Shown piece by piece: positions 34,526 through 49,500 of a stretch of 64,000 nucleotides of DNA. Numbering within the stretch: the first letter of the stretch is position 1; the number at the start of each line of letters is the position of its first letter. Below the pieces are notes generated by a model. The model did no database searches, was not told the origin of the DNA, and saw only the letters and a program-made list of their open reading frames with translations. The translations under genes and the position numbers were made by a program. Source of the stretch: Anticarsia gemmatalis (lineage: Eukaryota > Arthropoda > Insecta > Lepidoptera > Erebidae); NCBI RefSeq assembly GCF_050436995.1, contig NC_134747.1, positions 8,501,501 to 8,565,500 of the forward strand, in the 5' to 3' direction.

Positions 34526-37500
34526 ATGGCGACGAAACCTAAAACACCGGGATTTAAAGGCTTGGGAGACGTCAGTGACTCTGATTCCGAATACACGCCG
34601 TTGTTCGATGACCACGACGAATTAGAGTAAATATTTTCTTTCTTATACAACACACTCGTACCTAGTACGATACCACAACACAGTTTCACTTCAGCACCAT
34701 ATTATCTTGCCATTTCTATTGAAGATACTTCATATTATTTCCATACACATAATAATATATGTAAATTGAGAGGTAATTGTTTCCAATAAAGGCTTTAACA
34801 AACTTTTATCCAATGCTACTTATTAGTCTGTATGCCTCAAGACACGTTGAAATATATTGACGTCATATGTAGAGTGATTACCGACACAATTACATGTTGG
34901 TACGCAAGTAGGTACAAACTCAATCCACTCTGATGTGTAAATTGCCTTAGATTTGTTGAAGTGATTTCGAGTTGCAACACTTAATAAATTAACGTTATGC
35001 ATTAGCTGGATATAATAAATACTTTATTTTTTATAAACCTTTTGTTGTCGTACAAACTATGACTTATACCTTAAATATTACGAAATAGGATGCAAGTTCA
35101 AGTTCACCACACATTTTGTAGTGTTTGAATGAGTATTTTTCTATGTTATTGTAGGCTATTTATATATCTACTAAGCACATGTTAAAAATGCGGTCTGAAA
35201 CCGGTGGCAAAATTTTTAATAGTCAAAGAGCTATAACGTATTGTTTTGTCCCATAGTCAAAGAACAGCCCAAGAAGCAAAAGGATGGAATCTATTCAGAG
35301 AGATTCCCGTGAAGAAGGAGAGTGGGTCGATGGCATCCACCTCCTGGATCGACACGAGCGTGGAGATCCTCAAACTGCTATCATACATACTTATATTCAG
35401 TATCGTGCTCGGATGTGCTGTCGTGGCTAAAGGCACACTGTTATTTATCACGTCACAACTAAAAAAGGGCAAGGAGATACTTCACTGTAATCAAGTGTTA
35501 GGTAAGCATGTTTGTCAACCAAGCTCTATTATTAAATCATTAGGTAAGTAGGTAACTACTTATTCAAAACCAAAATTAACCTTAGGTATGACATATAATA
35601 TTATATTATGGTATATAATATTATAACGTAACGGTAAGGCGATAAAGTATTAAACTCACTTACACGCCATAAAAATGCTTTAAGTTCCTTTCGATGCGAA
35701 ACAACTGGTATGTAGATTTCGTAGAGTAAAGTAAAAAAGGCAATAGCGCAGTAATCTCTGGTTCTAATCCTGATTTGGGACAAAAATCCGTTGTATATGG
35801 TATGTCTAACTTGATCGCTAAACTAAATTGCGCAATTAAATAGCTTAAATAAAACAGTCAGCTGTTTCATTCTAAGTAATTTTTTTTAGTAAGGATCAAG
35901 TACACATTTTTTTGTGATTTATACTTACATTAAGGCGTGTTTAACAGAGCTGGACCAGCAATTCGTAACGGTCCACTCACTGGAAGAACGCATAACATGG
36001 CTGTGGGCAGCTCTCATAGTCTTCAGCATACCTGAAGTTGGAATTTTCCTAAGATCTGTCAGAATCTGCTTCTTCAAAACTGCTAGAAGACCAACATTAG
36101 TTCAATTCATATTGGTAAGTAGGTAATAAGATAGTCCATTTAATTTTAACATCGGATTAACTCGTTCATCGTATTTTTGTGGACCCGACTTTATTATTTT
36201 CCATAGATACGATTAAATTGATCTAAACCTTTTAAATGTATCTCAATTATTGGGTTAAAATAAATACCACAGAAAAGTCTTTAAAATACGCACCTAATCC
36301 TTTCAATTGGGTACCTACTCATTTCAATTGCTATTGTTAGACGATAAGATAAACAAAATTGTTCACATAACTAAGCATTTTCTCACGGAGGTACTTCATT
36401 TTCAGACTTTTGTAATAGAGACTTTGCAGACAATCGGAATAGCATTGTTGGTATTGATAATTCTTCCGGAACTGGATGTTGTCAAGGGTGCTATGCTGAT
36501 GAACGCTGTATGCATAGTCCCGGGTATCTTGAACGCCATTTCTAGAGATCGAATGGATCCCAGATATCCGGTGAAGATCGTTATAGACGTATTTGCTATA
36601 TCTTCTCAAGCCACTGCCTTCGTACTTTGGCCGCTGTTAACAGGAGACAATATTTTATGGACTATTCCTGTGGCGTGTTTCCTGATCTCACTGGGCTGGT
36701 GGGAGAATTATGTCGGTTGCTTCGGTAGACATGCGCCAGGTAAGCAATAACGCTTTTTTTACCTTGAGTTGAGGTAATTTCAGTTCACCATTATACTAAT
36801 TAAAATTATCGCGTTCCGTTTTACGTGAATTTTGGTCATTTAGGATGATCGTGAATTATTTCTGACACTGTTTACACTCTCATTCTCTCAAGGCCCTACA
36901 TTTTCAGGCTTTACAAACCCATGGGTATGAGCAATGTGACATATATTTAACAAATTAAGTGGGCAGCCTATTAACGTATTTAAATAATGATGTCATACGA
37001 GACTTCATAATTGCATATCATAAACTATATCTTCAAGTAATCCTTTCGACTTTCGAGGGGATTCCCTAGTTGATAAGCATTCTATCCGGAATAAATATAC
37101 CTACCTACTTTTTAGCATTCCATTAGATTTTTTGTAATAATAATAATATATTAGGTACGTAGAAAATATATTTTAACCCTCTTATTCATAAAAACATATG
37201 AAGTTATGAAAGACTTATAAAGAGTTTTGTTTCTTTTACTCCTTAGCGAAATGAAAAGGAGACAACATATTGTAGTAGCATTTTAACTAAAATAAGTCTA
37301 TAGTGTGTTTAAATGAATAAGAGGGTAAGTACATAAGGCGGCAAATAGAAAGGTTAATAAAAATCTTGTAATCAGTTAAGTACCTAGGTATACCTATGGA
37401 TTTCTTTGTTATTAGTAATTATATAATCTAGTATTACTAATATGTAACACTTAGGTCATGCCTATGTATTGCATAATCCACTTATATTGTCGTGTGAAAT

Positions 37501-40500
37501 AGGGCTGACTAATATTATATGAAACAAGCCGACATTTATTGCTTGTTTTATAGAATAGAATGGGCTGTAAACAATAATGGATTTTGTCAATACACAATAA
37601 TATACATGTGGAGGAACGAGGTGATCATGTTCCTCCAACACAAAGGGAGGATCCTCCGACCAGGCGAGGTGATCGTGCCTGGTGGGCCTAGGCTGCCCGA
37701 CTGTTGTAGTCGGGAACTTGTATATATAGTCAGTTGCAGTGCAAACTTCGATAGCGCGATCTAGGACTTGTGACGTCAGTCACACTGCGCGTGGTGGTTG
37801 GTTGCGCGCTGGTCCCAGTAGATGTCGCTGTATGTAGCGAGCCGCTACATCACTCCCCCTCAGACCGTAGGTCGATCTTCTCTTCATGTCAGTCAGTCTC
37901 TCCAGTGCCATGCATTGATGAGTTCCAGTGAGTCGGAACTCGAATTCCGCTAGTCCCAGTGAGTCGGAACTGTATGCCGCTAGTCCCAGTGAGTCGGAAC
38001 TGTATGCCGCAAGTCCCAGTGAGTCGGAACTGTATGCCGCTAACTCCAGTGAGTCGGAGAGGTGCGGTGTGCGGTGTGCGGTGTGCGGTGAAGTGTCCCC
38101 AGTGAGTGGGGGCGAGGTGCTTGTTGTCTGCGGTGAGTCGAGACAAAGCGTTGCGGTGCCCTGGGAGCGTCAGAGTAGCGTGACGATGATGCCCAGGTTG
38201 GATGCCGCTGAGGCCGCAGGGTATGCCAGTCATGTGCGTGAGCAACATGTTCGTGGAGTGCCCTGGTGTGGCCGAAGATGCTGGCTGGAGTTGTTCGACT
38301 GCTGCTGTAGGAGTGAGGAGTGATGAGGGTGCGAAGTTTTGCTGCTGCTGGTCTGATCTTCGTGAAGGCTGCTTCCAATCACGTCGGGGTCACCACTGTG
38401 GAGGAACGAGGTGATCGTGTTCCTCCATCACAAAGGGAGGATCCTCCGACCAGGCGAGGTGATCGTGCCTGGTGGGCCTAGGCTGCCCGACTGTTGTAGT
38501 CGGGAACTTGTATATATAGTCAGTTGCAGTGCAAACTTCGATAGCGCGATCTAGGACTTGTGACGTCAGTCACACTGCGCATGGTGGTTGGTTGCGCGCT
38601 GGTCCCAGTAGATGTCGCTGTATGTAGCGAGCCGCTACATACATGATAAACATCAATTTCGGTAAAAACGAAGAAAGATCCATTATTCTCGAAATCGACC
38701 ATCTTTAAAGGCTTACGAGTAGACTTCATGTAGGTCATCACTTTCGTCAGTAAGTTTTTAGCCAAGTCGAGTATGACTTTAATTAGAGTAAATATTATTG
38801 CAGGCATGGGATATTTACAAGAACTTCGAGCAATTAAGAAAACAAAATACTTCACTCAACGTATACTTTCGTTATGGAAGATAGTTGTATTTATGGTCTG
38901 CATACTAATTTATATGCACACACAAGACGATGACCCGCTTGCGTTCTTTTCTGAAGTACGCACTGCTTTCGGCAGCCGCTATTACAATGTCAGTCAGGTA
39001 AGTGGCAAACAGATTTACACCATATTAGGAGGTATAGTCTAGTTGTAATAATTTAAAACAGAAGCCTAGTTTAACATCGTGATCTCCCTGCGCGTGAATT
39101 GTTTTACTAGCTCAAATAGCACTACACGAATACCAATACAATCATTATTTCAGTGATATTCATTTTCCGTAGATGTTTGTTCAAAGCTAAAGTGGTTTTT
39201 CGGTTTACTTTAATGTAAAATTGAAGATGAACATGCAAGATCCTATTTTTTTTAATAATGTCGTCCGTTTTATCCACAGGTTAAAGTAATCCAGGACGTT
39301 TCCGGAGGTTCTATGGAATTTGATTTAACTCAAGAATTTGTACCATTGCCGGCGTCGTGGGCTTCGGCTCTATGGGTAGTGCTCATACAAGTGGCGTCTG
39401 GACACATGTGTTTTATTGCTGGCAAGTTCGCCTGCAAGATCCTCATACAGAATTTCAGCTTTACATTTGCACTCAGTCTTGTCGGACCAGTTACTATCAA
39501 CTTGCTCATAGTCTTCTGCGGCATGAAAAACACAAATGCTTGCGCTTTTCACGGGACTATACCTGATTATCTGTTCTTCGAAATTCCACCCGGTGAGTAC
39601 TTATTGTACTTAATTATGTTATTTCTTAGTCACCATACTTAACAGTCACTTACTTAAGCTGTAAAGAAGGGACTGTCGTAAGCTTTCTGGCTTGGTTCAT
39701 ATAAGCTTGCATACACTGTTGCATTACTAACCACTGTCTTAATTTCATTTTATGCGACATATTTTCTATATTTTGATTTCCCGGAATTTTATAAGTTGGC
39801 CATAAGAACTTTAGAATAGATTTTAACGACACACATCATGACTTAAAAAGGTCATTAATTACACCGCGTAGATCAAAGCAAAAAATAACACATACATTCA
39901 TGTTTGTAGTATATTTCCTTCGAGAGTTCATCGGCCGTGAGATGGCGTGGGTGTGGTTGTTGTGGCTATTATCTCAGGCGTGGATCACCATCCATACTTG
40001 GCAGCCGCGGTGCGAGCGCTTGGCTGCTACAGACAAGTTGTTCTCCAAGTGTTGGTACAGCGGTGTGCTGATAGACCAGTCACTGCTACTGACCAGGACT
40101 AAGGATGAAGAGCACGACTTGCATTACGAGGTGATCATCACGTTATTGTCTATTTTCCTATTAGGTAAAATAGGTACCAGGTTTTAATAGCAAATCAGTA
40201 GGAATGGCATGGTTTTGTCCTGTACTTATTTGGTAGGTGTCAGAGATAAAAACTAAGCCTTGTTCCTAAGCTATTTGCCATTCAATTCTAGGGCAAGTGT
40301 AAAACTTTTAGAATTTCCAGAAATTTAATTCCATGTGTTTTGAATGGTGATTAATAATATTATGGTGATTAATAATATTATTTGTATTGTAGGATTCTAA
40401 AGACATCGACGATGATGATATTTCCGTGTCCAGCGCTGGTAAAGGTGGTAATGACGTCAGATCTTCTGATAGTGTAACAAGGTAGGTTCATATATACTCT

Positions 40501-43500
40501 TATGACCATATCTCTATAATCTAAAATGGTTTTAAGAACATATTTTAATCGATTGTAGAATTTACATCTGTGCAACCATGTGGCACGAGACTAAGGATGA
40601 AATCATGCAGTTCTTAAAGTCTATCATCCGGTTGGACGAAGATCAGAGTGCGCGACGAGTTGCGCAGAAGTATCTAGGCATTGTCGACCCTGATTACTAC
40701 GAACTAGAGGGTAAGCATGATAAGATATACTTACGTGTATCTAGTTATTAGTTAGAAATGGAAATTCCTTAGAAGGAGGACTGGTAGAGTTAGACTTATT
40801 TATTCTTTACAGCTAACATTTTCATGGACGACGCATTTGAAGTATCGGATCACAGCGCAGAAGACTCTCAAGTGAATCGGTTCGTGAAACTGATAGTCGA
40901 TACCATCGATGAAGCAGCTTCCGAGGTCCACCTCACCAACGTGAGGCTCCGGCCACCGAAGAAGTACCCCACACCGTACGGCGGCCGCCTCGTCTGGACA
41001 CTTCCTGGAAAGAACAAACTGATATGCCACCTCAAAGACAAGTCCAAGATAAGACACAGGAAACGATGGTCACAAGTAAATATATGAATATAATCCAAGT
41101 AAACAACTCAGATAAACACTGATTACATTTCGGTTTTTTGTTATTTATAATTTATTATCAATCATTGAATGTTACTTGTAATAATGAATCAGTACATTGT
41201 TTATCAAACATCTGTAAGAAAGATAGCGGTTTCCGTTGAACACGTGAAAATAAACGATTTGTGTAACACGGATGCCGATGAAAATGCATTGTACCTACCT
41301 ACTTAAGATTTCAATATGTTACTTTAGGTCCTTAAATTGTATTGATATTTGACTGTTAAATATTATTGCCAGTATTCTTCATACCCATTACCCATATTAA
41401 CAGTGCCATATGGTTGCGGTCAAATCTAATGGATGTTAATAGAGGTACCTCATGTTTTAGTAACTATTTACAAATCACACAGCTTAGAAATAAGTATCAG
41501 ATAGCGTATCTGTTAGATAAAGTTATTATGAAAACCACAAAAAAAATCATTTGTTATTTTACATTTATCCAGAGGAGGTGAAACTGGGTCTAAATCTTAT
41601 TGTTTGTCTAGGTGATGTACATGTACTATTTATTGGGGCACCGTCTCATGGATCTTCCGATATCCGTGGACCGTAAAGAAGTTATGGCAGAGAACACATA
41701 CTTGCTTGCTCTGGACGGTGACATAGACTTCAAGCCGAGAGCTGTCACGTTGTTGATCGATCTTATGAAGAAAGATAAGAACTTGGGCGCTGCGTGCGGA
41801 CGTATCCATCCTGTGGGCTCCGGTGAGAAATATATTACCTAGTTGAAGTATCTCACGTATTATAGACATGGTTTTACAAATGCATATATTATTATTCGTA
41901 ACTTTAAAACTTTTGCGTGGTATGGCAATGTCAAGTTTGCTTAAAATTTCGGTGTTGGTTACTCAGGCCGAAGTCGTCAAGGGCCTGGTAATATATTAAT
42001 AATGTGTGATCTACATGATTTTCTATGTCCCAACAATTTTAACATAATGTTTGGTTTTCAGGCTTCATGGCATGGTATCAGTCGTTCGAGTACGCGATTG
42101 GTCATTGGCTGCAAAAGGCGACAGAACACATGATCGGCTGCGTACTGTGTAGTCCCGGGTGCTTCTCTCTGTTCAGAGGAAAGGCTCTCATGGACGATAA
42201 CGTTATGAAGAAATACACATTGACTTCGCACGAGGCTAGGCATTATGTACAATACGATCAAGGTAGGATTTATACTTTTAATTCATCAAAACATTCATGA
42301 TTTTATTTATTGGTTATTTCGAGTCAGTATAGTTGCTTAATTGAGTCTTTCTCACGAGTTCCAGAACTCAACTAATGAACTGTACCTACCTACTGTTACA
42401 CTCCTTATTCGCTTGGAGGAAGAACATGTTTGTTTTGTTGATAACCTATTAACCTATCAATTATGAAACCACAAATTTTGTTAACGTCAGCGTTATGGAC
42501 TTGAGAATAAGATCTCGTCATTTCTTAGAAAGCTATTCTTTTTATAATATATTAAAGCGTAAAAAGTAACCCCAAAAATAATTTGCTTAGGTGAAGATCG
42601 TTGGTTATGCACACTACTACTTCAACGAGGATACCGAATAGAGTATTCGGCTGCGTCGGATGCGTACACGCACTGTCCGGAAAGGTTTGACGAGTTCTAT
42701 AACCAGCGACGTCGTTGGGTCCCCTCCACAATGGCCAACATCTTCGATCTGCTAGCAGACTCCAAGAGGACCGTCAAAATGAATGATAATATATCAACGC
42801 TTTACATTTTGTATCAGGTTCGTAGGTTTATAGAATAAGCTACTTTATAACATTTGTGAATTCATCGATTGGCTGCAACGTCTCGTTAGAGAAGTACGAG
42901 TATACGAGCTCAACGTATTGCGAGTATGATAATGTGTTTCCACCCTTTGGTATTATTACATTTAATAAAAAAATAAGTGAAGAATACAGACGCCTCTTTT
43001 TAAATTCGGTTAGAAATATATAATAGGGTACAGATATTAAAGCCGTAGTCGCAAGCTAATCATCAGCATCAGACTTATCATTGCTGATCTAGTTAGCCTG
43101 CGACCACGGCGAGTATAACCTGTGCCGAATCGTTTGGTCTTTCAAGGTAAAATGCGTGTTCGCTTTAATCCGGTATCCCATTATATGTATATTATATGTA
43201 TCCCATTATATGTATAATGGGATACGGAAGACGCAACAATCGACTGAGGGGACTGGAAACTCAGGGGAGAGGCCTTTGCTCAGCAGTGGGACATAGAAAC
43301 AGGCTAAATAAAAAAATAAAAATATATATGTATTTTAAACATGCAACGTGAAAGTTTTAAAGTTATGTTCGGTTAAAAAAGTTGAACATAATCTAATAGG
43401 TTTTGATTTGATCTTATTTCAGGGTATGTTGATGATTGGTACGATCCTGGGCCCCGGCACCATATTCTTGATGATGATCGGTGCGTTGAACGCTATCACA

Positions 43501-46500
43501 CGCATGAGCAACTTCAACGCTCTAATACTGAACCTCGTGCCTGTACTCATCTACCTCCTCGTTTGTATGACGTGCAAGTCTGAAACACAGGTAACTTTAT
43601 AAATATTTTTTTTAATTGAATATAATCTGTTGGCATACCCACTTCTTTTGGTAGGATTGTTTAATTTACTCGAATTATAGATTGTTGACATACCGATTTT
43701 TTTGAGATAGATGGAAAAAAATATGACAGCTGCTCAATTTTATGCTGTCATGCTATACCGGTAACCGAGTGGTTAGGCGTAATAACGCCTAATAATTAAG
43801 ACAGTGAAAAATACTTTACACCTTAAAAATAATACAACCTAAGTATATCGGATATCTTAGGCATCGGCTCACCACGTCACCTCCTGTTACAGTCTTTCTC
43901 GTAGGACCAATTAAATATTATTCCTCACACATATATTTTTGTTAATTTTCAGATATTCCTGGCTCACATAATAACATGCGTGTATGTAATGGTGATGATG
44001 TTCGTTATAGTGGGTATTGGTCTACAAATAGCCGAGGACGGCTGGTTGGCACCTTCCAGTATGTTCACAGTAGCAACATTTGGTATATTCTTTGTGACGG
44101 CTGCGCTACATCCCCAGGAGATAGGGTGTCTCGGTGCCTTATTGATTTATTACATCACTATCCCTAGTATGTACATGTTGTTGATTATATACTCGTTGTG
44201 TAATCTGAACAACGTCACGTGGGGCACCAGGGAGGTAGCGCAGAAGAAAACCGCCAAGGTACGTTATTTAAATTTTATTGTAATTATATGTTAGTAACCT
44301 TAGCTCAGTAATTAAGTTATCTGTCATGTCTATCCTTGCACTATTCATATGGTAATTGATTGAAAAATCAATAAGAAACAGAGTTTTTTAAGAATAATTT
44401 GCTTTTGATAGACAAACTTTTCGACGATTTTAGTGATAAAAACTTTTGCATTTAAAGTTTTTTTTTTTATCTTATCCCACTTACCATATAATTTCAAAAC
44501 CTGTTAAGTACCTAAATTGTGAATTATGGACTTACATCTTTTGATGTTTTAGGAAATGGAAATGGAACGCAAAGAAATGGAAGAAGCCAAGAAGAAGATG
44601 GAGACCCAAAGTGTGATGAAGTGGTTCGGCAAGTCGGAGGAGAAGAGCGGCTCCCTGGAGATAGGTGCCGCGGGACTGTTCCGCTGTATGTGCTGCTTGA
44701 ACCCTAACGACCACAAGGACGACTTGCATCTGCTACAGATTGCCACTGCTATAGAAAAGATCGAGAAGAGATTGGAATCACTGTAAGATATACTTTTTTA
44801 AATTTTGCAAACTATCTTTCAAGCTGAGTACTCACATACAGATTACGGTAGGGCGCGTTAGTTCTTGCTTAAACCTTGAATTTTAATCGTTTGAATTTAA
44901 GTATCATTTCAAATAAGACTCGAGGGTCAATTAAGTAAAACCGAGTGTGAGTACAGAGCTTTAGACATCTCTTATTTAGCGTTAAGCGTGTGGCCTAGGA
45001 CTATTAGTTATTATCGATATAAAGTGATTCAATTATGTGTAATTCGTGTGTATTGTGTTGCAGCGGTGCTCCTGCCGAAGTGCTAGAGCCAGTTCGTCCG
45101 AGTGGAGACCCGCTAAGCATGCTGTCTGAATATCCCGATAGTGAAATTTCCACTGACATTCCTAGGGTAAGTAAAAACGTTTATTAGATTGACAGAATTG
45201 TCTTTAAAGCAATGTTAGCTGCGTTCTACATTTACAATTGTTGTTACTCCGATGTGGTGACAATATATCACTATCATGTTGTAATCGTCGTAAAATCTTG
45301 TAATTACGTTCTTAACAGTTTATTACACAAAAGAAGGTGTTATGATGTGAATAATTATATATTTCTGCACCGTAAAAAAGAATACACAACAAAATATTCT
45401 GTTTTGAAAACTGTGAAAGCATTATCATTATTGATTGAATATTTATTTATATCAATTGTAGGAGGAAAGAGACGATCTAATCAATCCATACTGGATAGAA
45501 GATCCGGACTTAAGTAAAGGTGAAGTGGACTTTTTAACGACGGCCGAGACTGAGTTCTGGAAGGATTTCATCGATGCATATCTACGACCTATCGACGAAA
45601 ACAAGGAGGAACAAGTATGTATAAACTTTAAAAACTTTTTCTTTTCTCATTTTTAAAAAATACAACTCCCGCACTGAGACTTGCTCTTGTTTCTTTTTAC
45701 AAACCTGCAAACAACAGACACAAAGTACCTAAAACCAGACCCGAAACAGCTATTTGTGGGTCGCATAAAATAATCGTTCTGAGTGGGAATCGAACTCACG
45801 ACCTCCCGACACAATGATAGAGGCATGGCATCTTATCCACTGCGCTACTGAAGCCTACGTCTTAACATCTACCTGCATGCCAAATTTCAGCCCGATCCGT
45901 CCTGTGATTTGGGCTGTGTGTTGATAGATCACTATGTCAGTCAGTGACCTTTGAGTTATATATAATAATAAATAATATCACGTCACACAAGAGAGAATAT
46001 GAGTCATAATTTTCCCCGTTATTGTAAAAAAAAATACTGGTACTCTGCTCCTATTGATCGTAACGTGATGTTATATAGCCTAAAGCCTTCCTCAATAAAT
46101 AGCCTATCCAATAGTAAAATTTTTTTTCAATTCGCACTAGTAGTTGCTGAGATTAGGGCGTTCAAACAAACAAACAAACTCTTCAGCCTTACAATATGTA
46201 GATTACTGAATAAAGATATAATTTTCATAGGAACGTATCAAAAACGATTTGAAGAATCTTCGCGACACGATGGTGTTCACGTTTGTGATGTTGAACGCTC
46301 TGTTCGTGCTGGTGATATTCCTGCTGCAGTCCAACCAAGACCAGCTGCACTTCAAGTGGATGTTTGGACAGAAGGCCAGCATTTTGTACGACGACGATTT
46401 GAACCTGGTAATTATTATTCCTTGTTACTATAAATAAATAAATTTAAGTCATTACTGTCCCACGGGTGGGCTAGGGTCTCCTCCCAGAATGAGGAAGGGG

Positions 46501-49500
46501 TTAGGCTTGTGTCTACCACGCTGGCCAATCGCGGGTTGGGGACTGTTCATACTTTGAAGAACTGTTCTAAAGAAGCATGGTAGGTTGCATCACGATGTGT
46601 TCCTTCACTGTTAGAAATAGTGATAATTATTTCTAACACATAACTTCTAAAAGTCATTGGTGTGTTGCCTCGGGTTCGAACCTGCGATCACTTGCGTGGG
46701 AGGTATTATTTTTACCACTCGGCTATCACTGCTATATATCTATATTTATAAAAACGGAAAAAACACGTTTTTTGTAGGTTAGTATCTGTTGTTATAGCGG
46801 CAACAGAATAAACATTAACTAACAATAACTATGCTTAGTTTTTAAATGTATTTCTTTAGTTTTAAGCAAATATTTTCAGGTAATTTTTGAGGTAATCACG
46901 AATTTACAACATGTATTGTAGGCATAACAGGGTATATGGTTGCCAATTAAAAACTGAAATAAGTACATTTTTATTTAATGATTACGTAATATGAGCTCGT
47001 AATATTTTTTTTACTTAACATTTACGCACTTATGTATGTAGAAAGTACACATACAATACTGTATGAAATTGTTAATGAGAACATTTTGAATACACAATTA
47101 TTTTGTTATAAAGCATTTCCACTCTAAATTCATAAAACTTTTTTTAGGCCTCTGTGGCGCATTCGGTAGTTTATGACGTTGAGCGGAGGTCTCAGGTTCG
47201 AATCCTAGGTCGGGTCAACAGTTCTCTTGCTGAGTTTTCCTGTTAAGAATTTCTCAGAGAATACACGAAGTTAGGAAGTTGAGGTTGTAGATCTCCGTGC
47301 CATGTAGTGCACGTAAAGGCGTCGGTCTTGCGCCTGACCCCTCACTTGTCGGGTCGGTTTAGCCGTCCCACTGGGATATGAGAGTAAGGAAATAGAGAGT
47401 GTACCTGAGTATTATGCACACACTTGGACACTATAAACAATGCCCAGTATAGTTGGCTGGTTTCAATTAAACTGGTCTCCGTAGCCGAATGTCGGTCAGG
47501 AGGACATTATTTATTCATGAAACAAAATAATTAACAATTAAAGTAAAATTTTACTGCTTTAATTATTTTGCAACGATTTACAACATATCAAGTTTTTATT
47601 GTAGGTTTACTAGGACATGAAACATAGTTTTGTTTTAAAGCTTTTGGTGAGCGATTGATTTCGAAAGATCCTTGAAACATTAAAATTTGTAACTGCAATG
47701 CGTGATTACGTATCATTATTACTGTGACTGTGTTTTTTTAAATGACTGTATAGTCATTTAAAAAAACACAGTCCATACAGTCATACATAAATACATAACT
47801 TTTCGCCGTTATACGTGGAGGTTAAAACAGAGGTGAAGGAAAGACACATTTGAAAAATTTTTGTCTCAGTATTAGGGAGCTAGGTAATCGTCATAACACT
47901 TTGTTCGACCCATGAATAGAATTCCAGAATCGCATGATGATCATTTATAACAATCATTCAGACCACAGATTTTGTAGACCATAATTGAAAAATATATTTT
48001 TGTAAGGTTGAACTCAACCCGCACTTGGCTGCGTAGTGGACTCAAGGCCTAACCCCTCACGTATTATAGTAGGAGACTCTTGCCCAGCAGTGAGACATAA
48101 CATTTGTTTTATTTTATTTTATACTCTACTATAGATAGTGATCACATACGACTACTTGACGCTGGAGCCGATCGGGTCAGTGTTCCTGATATTCTTCGCC
48201 TCAGTGATGATCATCCAGTTCCTAGGCATGTTGTTCCACCGGCTCGGCACCCTCACTCATCTGCTCTCCACCGCCACGCTCAGATGGTACTTCACTAAAA
48301 AGGTTGGTACTCGATGTCATGTAAAATCTAACTCTCTTATTCATAAAAACATATGAAGTTATGAAAGGCTTATAAAGTGTTTTGTTTCTTTCACTCCTTA
48401 GCGAAATTAAGAATAGAAAACATATTAAAGTAGCTTTTTAACTAAAATAGGTTTATAGTGTGTTTATGAATAAGAGGGTTAAAGTTTTCTCCTAATTTAT
48501 TGAAGCAAATTTTTAAGTACTTAATTTTTCTTCTTCTGTTATTTAAATGATATCATTACACATACTTTGGTAACTTTTATCGTTGACTTAGTAGAATTGT
48601 AAATAGGAAAGTATTGATGAATAATAGTAGGAAAGTATGAAGTTTAACCAAATGCTAATATCAAATAAAAGTTTATGCTACTATTTCATAAATTAATACA
48701 GAAAACAGAAAGAATGTAGAAGGTATTAAGCCTGTCTTGTAGGTACATTATTTGTGTGTACGAAGTTTTAAATAAATGAATAATTAAATCACGCAGCCGG
48801 ACGAAATGTCAGAAGACGCGCTTATAGAGAAGTACGCAGTAGAGATAGCGAAGGACCTGCAGCGACTAAACACGGACGATTTAGACCGACGCGGGAACAA
48901 AGACGACCACGTGTCGAGGAGGAAGACCATACACAACCTGGAGAAGGCCAAGGAGAACAAACAGAGTGTGGTGAACCTCGACGCTAACTTCAAGAGAAGA
49001 CTGACCATACTGCAGAATGGTGATTCTGGTAAGTTATTTACAAGGAAATCCAATTTATTTAGTTTTTTTTTCAAAACTGCAACAAAATATTACGAGGATA
49101 CGCTTTCAAAGTCTTCCTCTCATGCTAATTATGTGGTTCAATTTTTTCTTATTAACAACCACTATTAAATATGACTAGGTACACTTTAAGGATTTTTTTT
49201 ATAATCATAATCATATGAACGGGCTACAAAATACTATCAATCCAGTAAAGCAATTCGGATAAACCTAAAAACGGTTGGTTGAACACTATTTTAAATTCAG
49301 ACCATTTCACAATTTCTAAGAATGTGCATCAGCTAACTTAAAGTCATGAAAATGCCCATTTGTGTGACTTTATCCATCAGATAATGGCTTTATCCATCAG
49401 GTTAATTCCGCGCTTATTCTTGAATGGTGAAACTAGCCTTTATCTAAGTTTTAATGTTCTATGTAATATAACAGATGTGATGAATCGTCTACCGTCGCTG

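Larger units (their letters stand above)
37609..38639. mobile_element. miniature LTR retrotransposon (TRIM-like)
   Basis: Two 241-bp direct repeats, 37609-37849 and 38399-38639, start TGGAGGAACGAGG and end GCCGCTACA. They differ at only a few positions by eye. The six-base duplication TACATG flanks the element (37603-37608 and 38640-38645). Each LTR has TATATATA (37721-37728, 38511-38518) as a likely promoter. The internal part is only 549 bp, lacks reverse transcriptase or gag, and carries 30-bp tandem repeats, so the element must be mobilised in trans. It lies in the intron after coding exon 4 of CHS-B. Confidence 0.88.

Noticed and set aside
37921..38058. CRISPR-like array
   Set aside because: The repeats are directly adjacent without unique spacers, in a eukaryotic genome.
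37928..38323. 131-residue open frame with a repeated ASPSESELYA unit
   Set aside because: It lies inside a miniature LTR element, comes from a 30-bp tandem repeat, and has no recognisable domain; noted only as a possibility.
40344..40380. 18-bp direct duplication ATGGTGATTAATAATATT in a CHS-B intron
   Set aside because: It is a simple short duplication with no further structure.
47147..47230. tRNA gene suggested by A and B boxes
   Set aside because: The sequence continues as a SINE body and does not fold as a complete cloverleaf; the same holds for the tRNA-like segments near 7340, 45790 and 46680.
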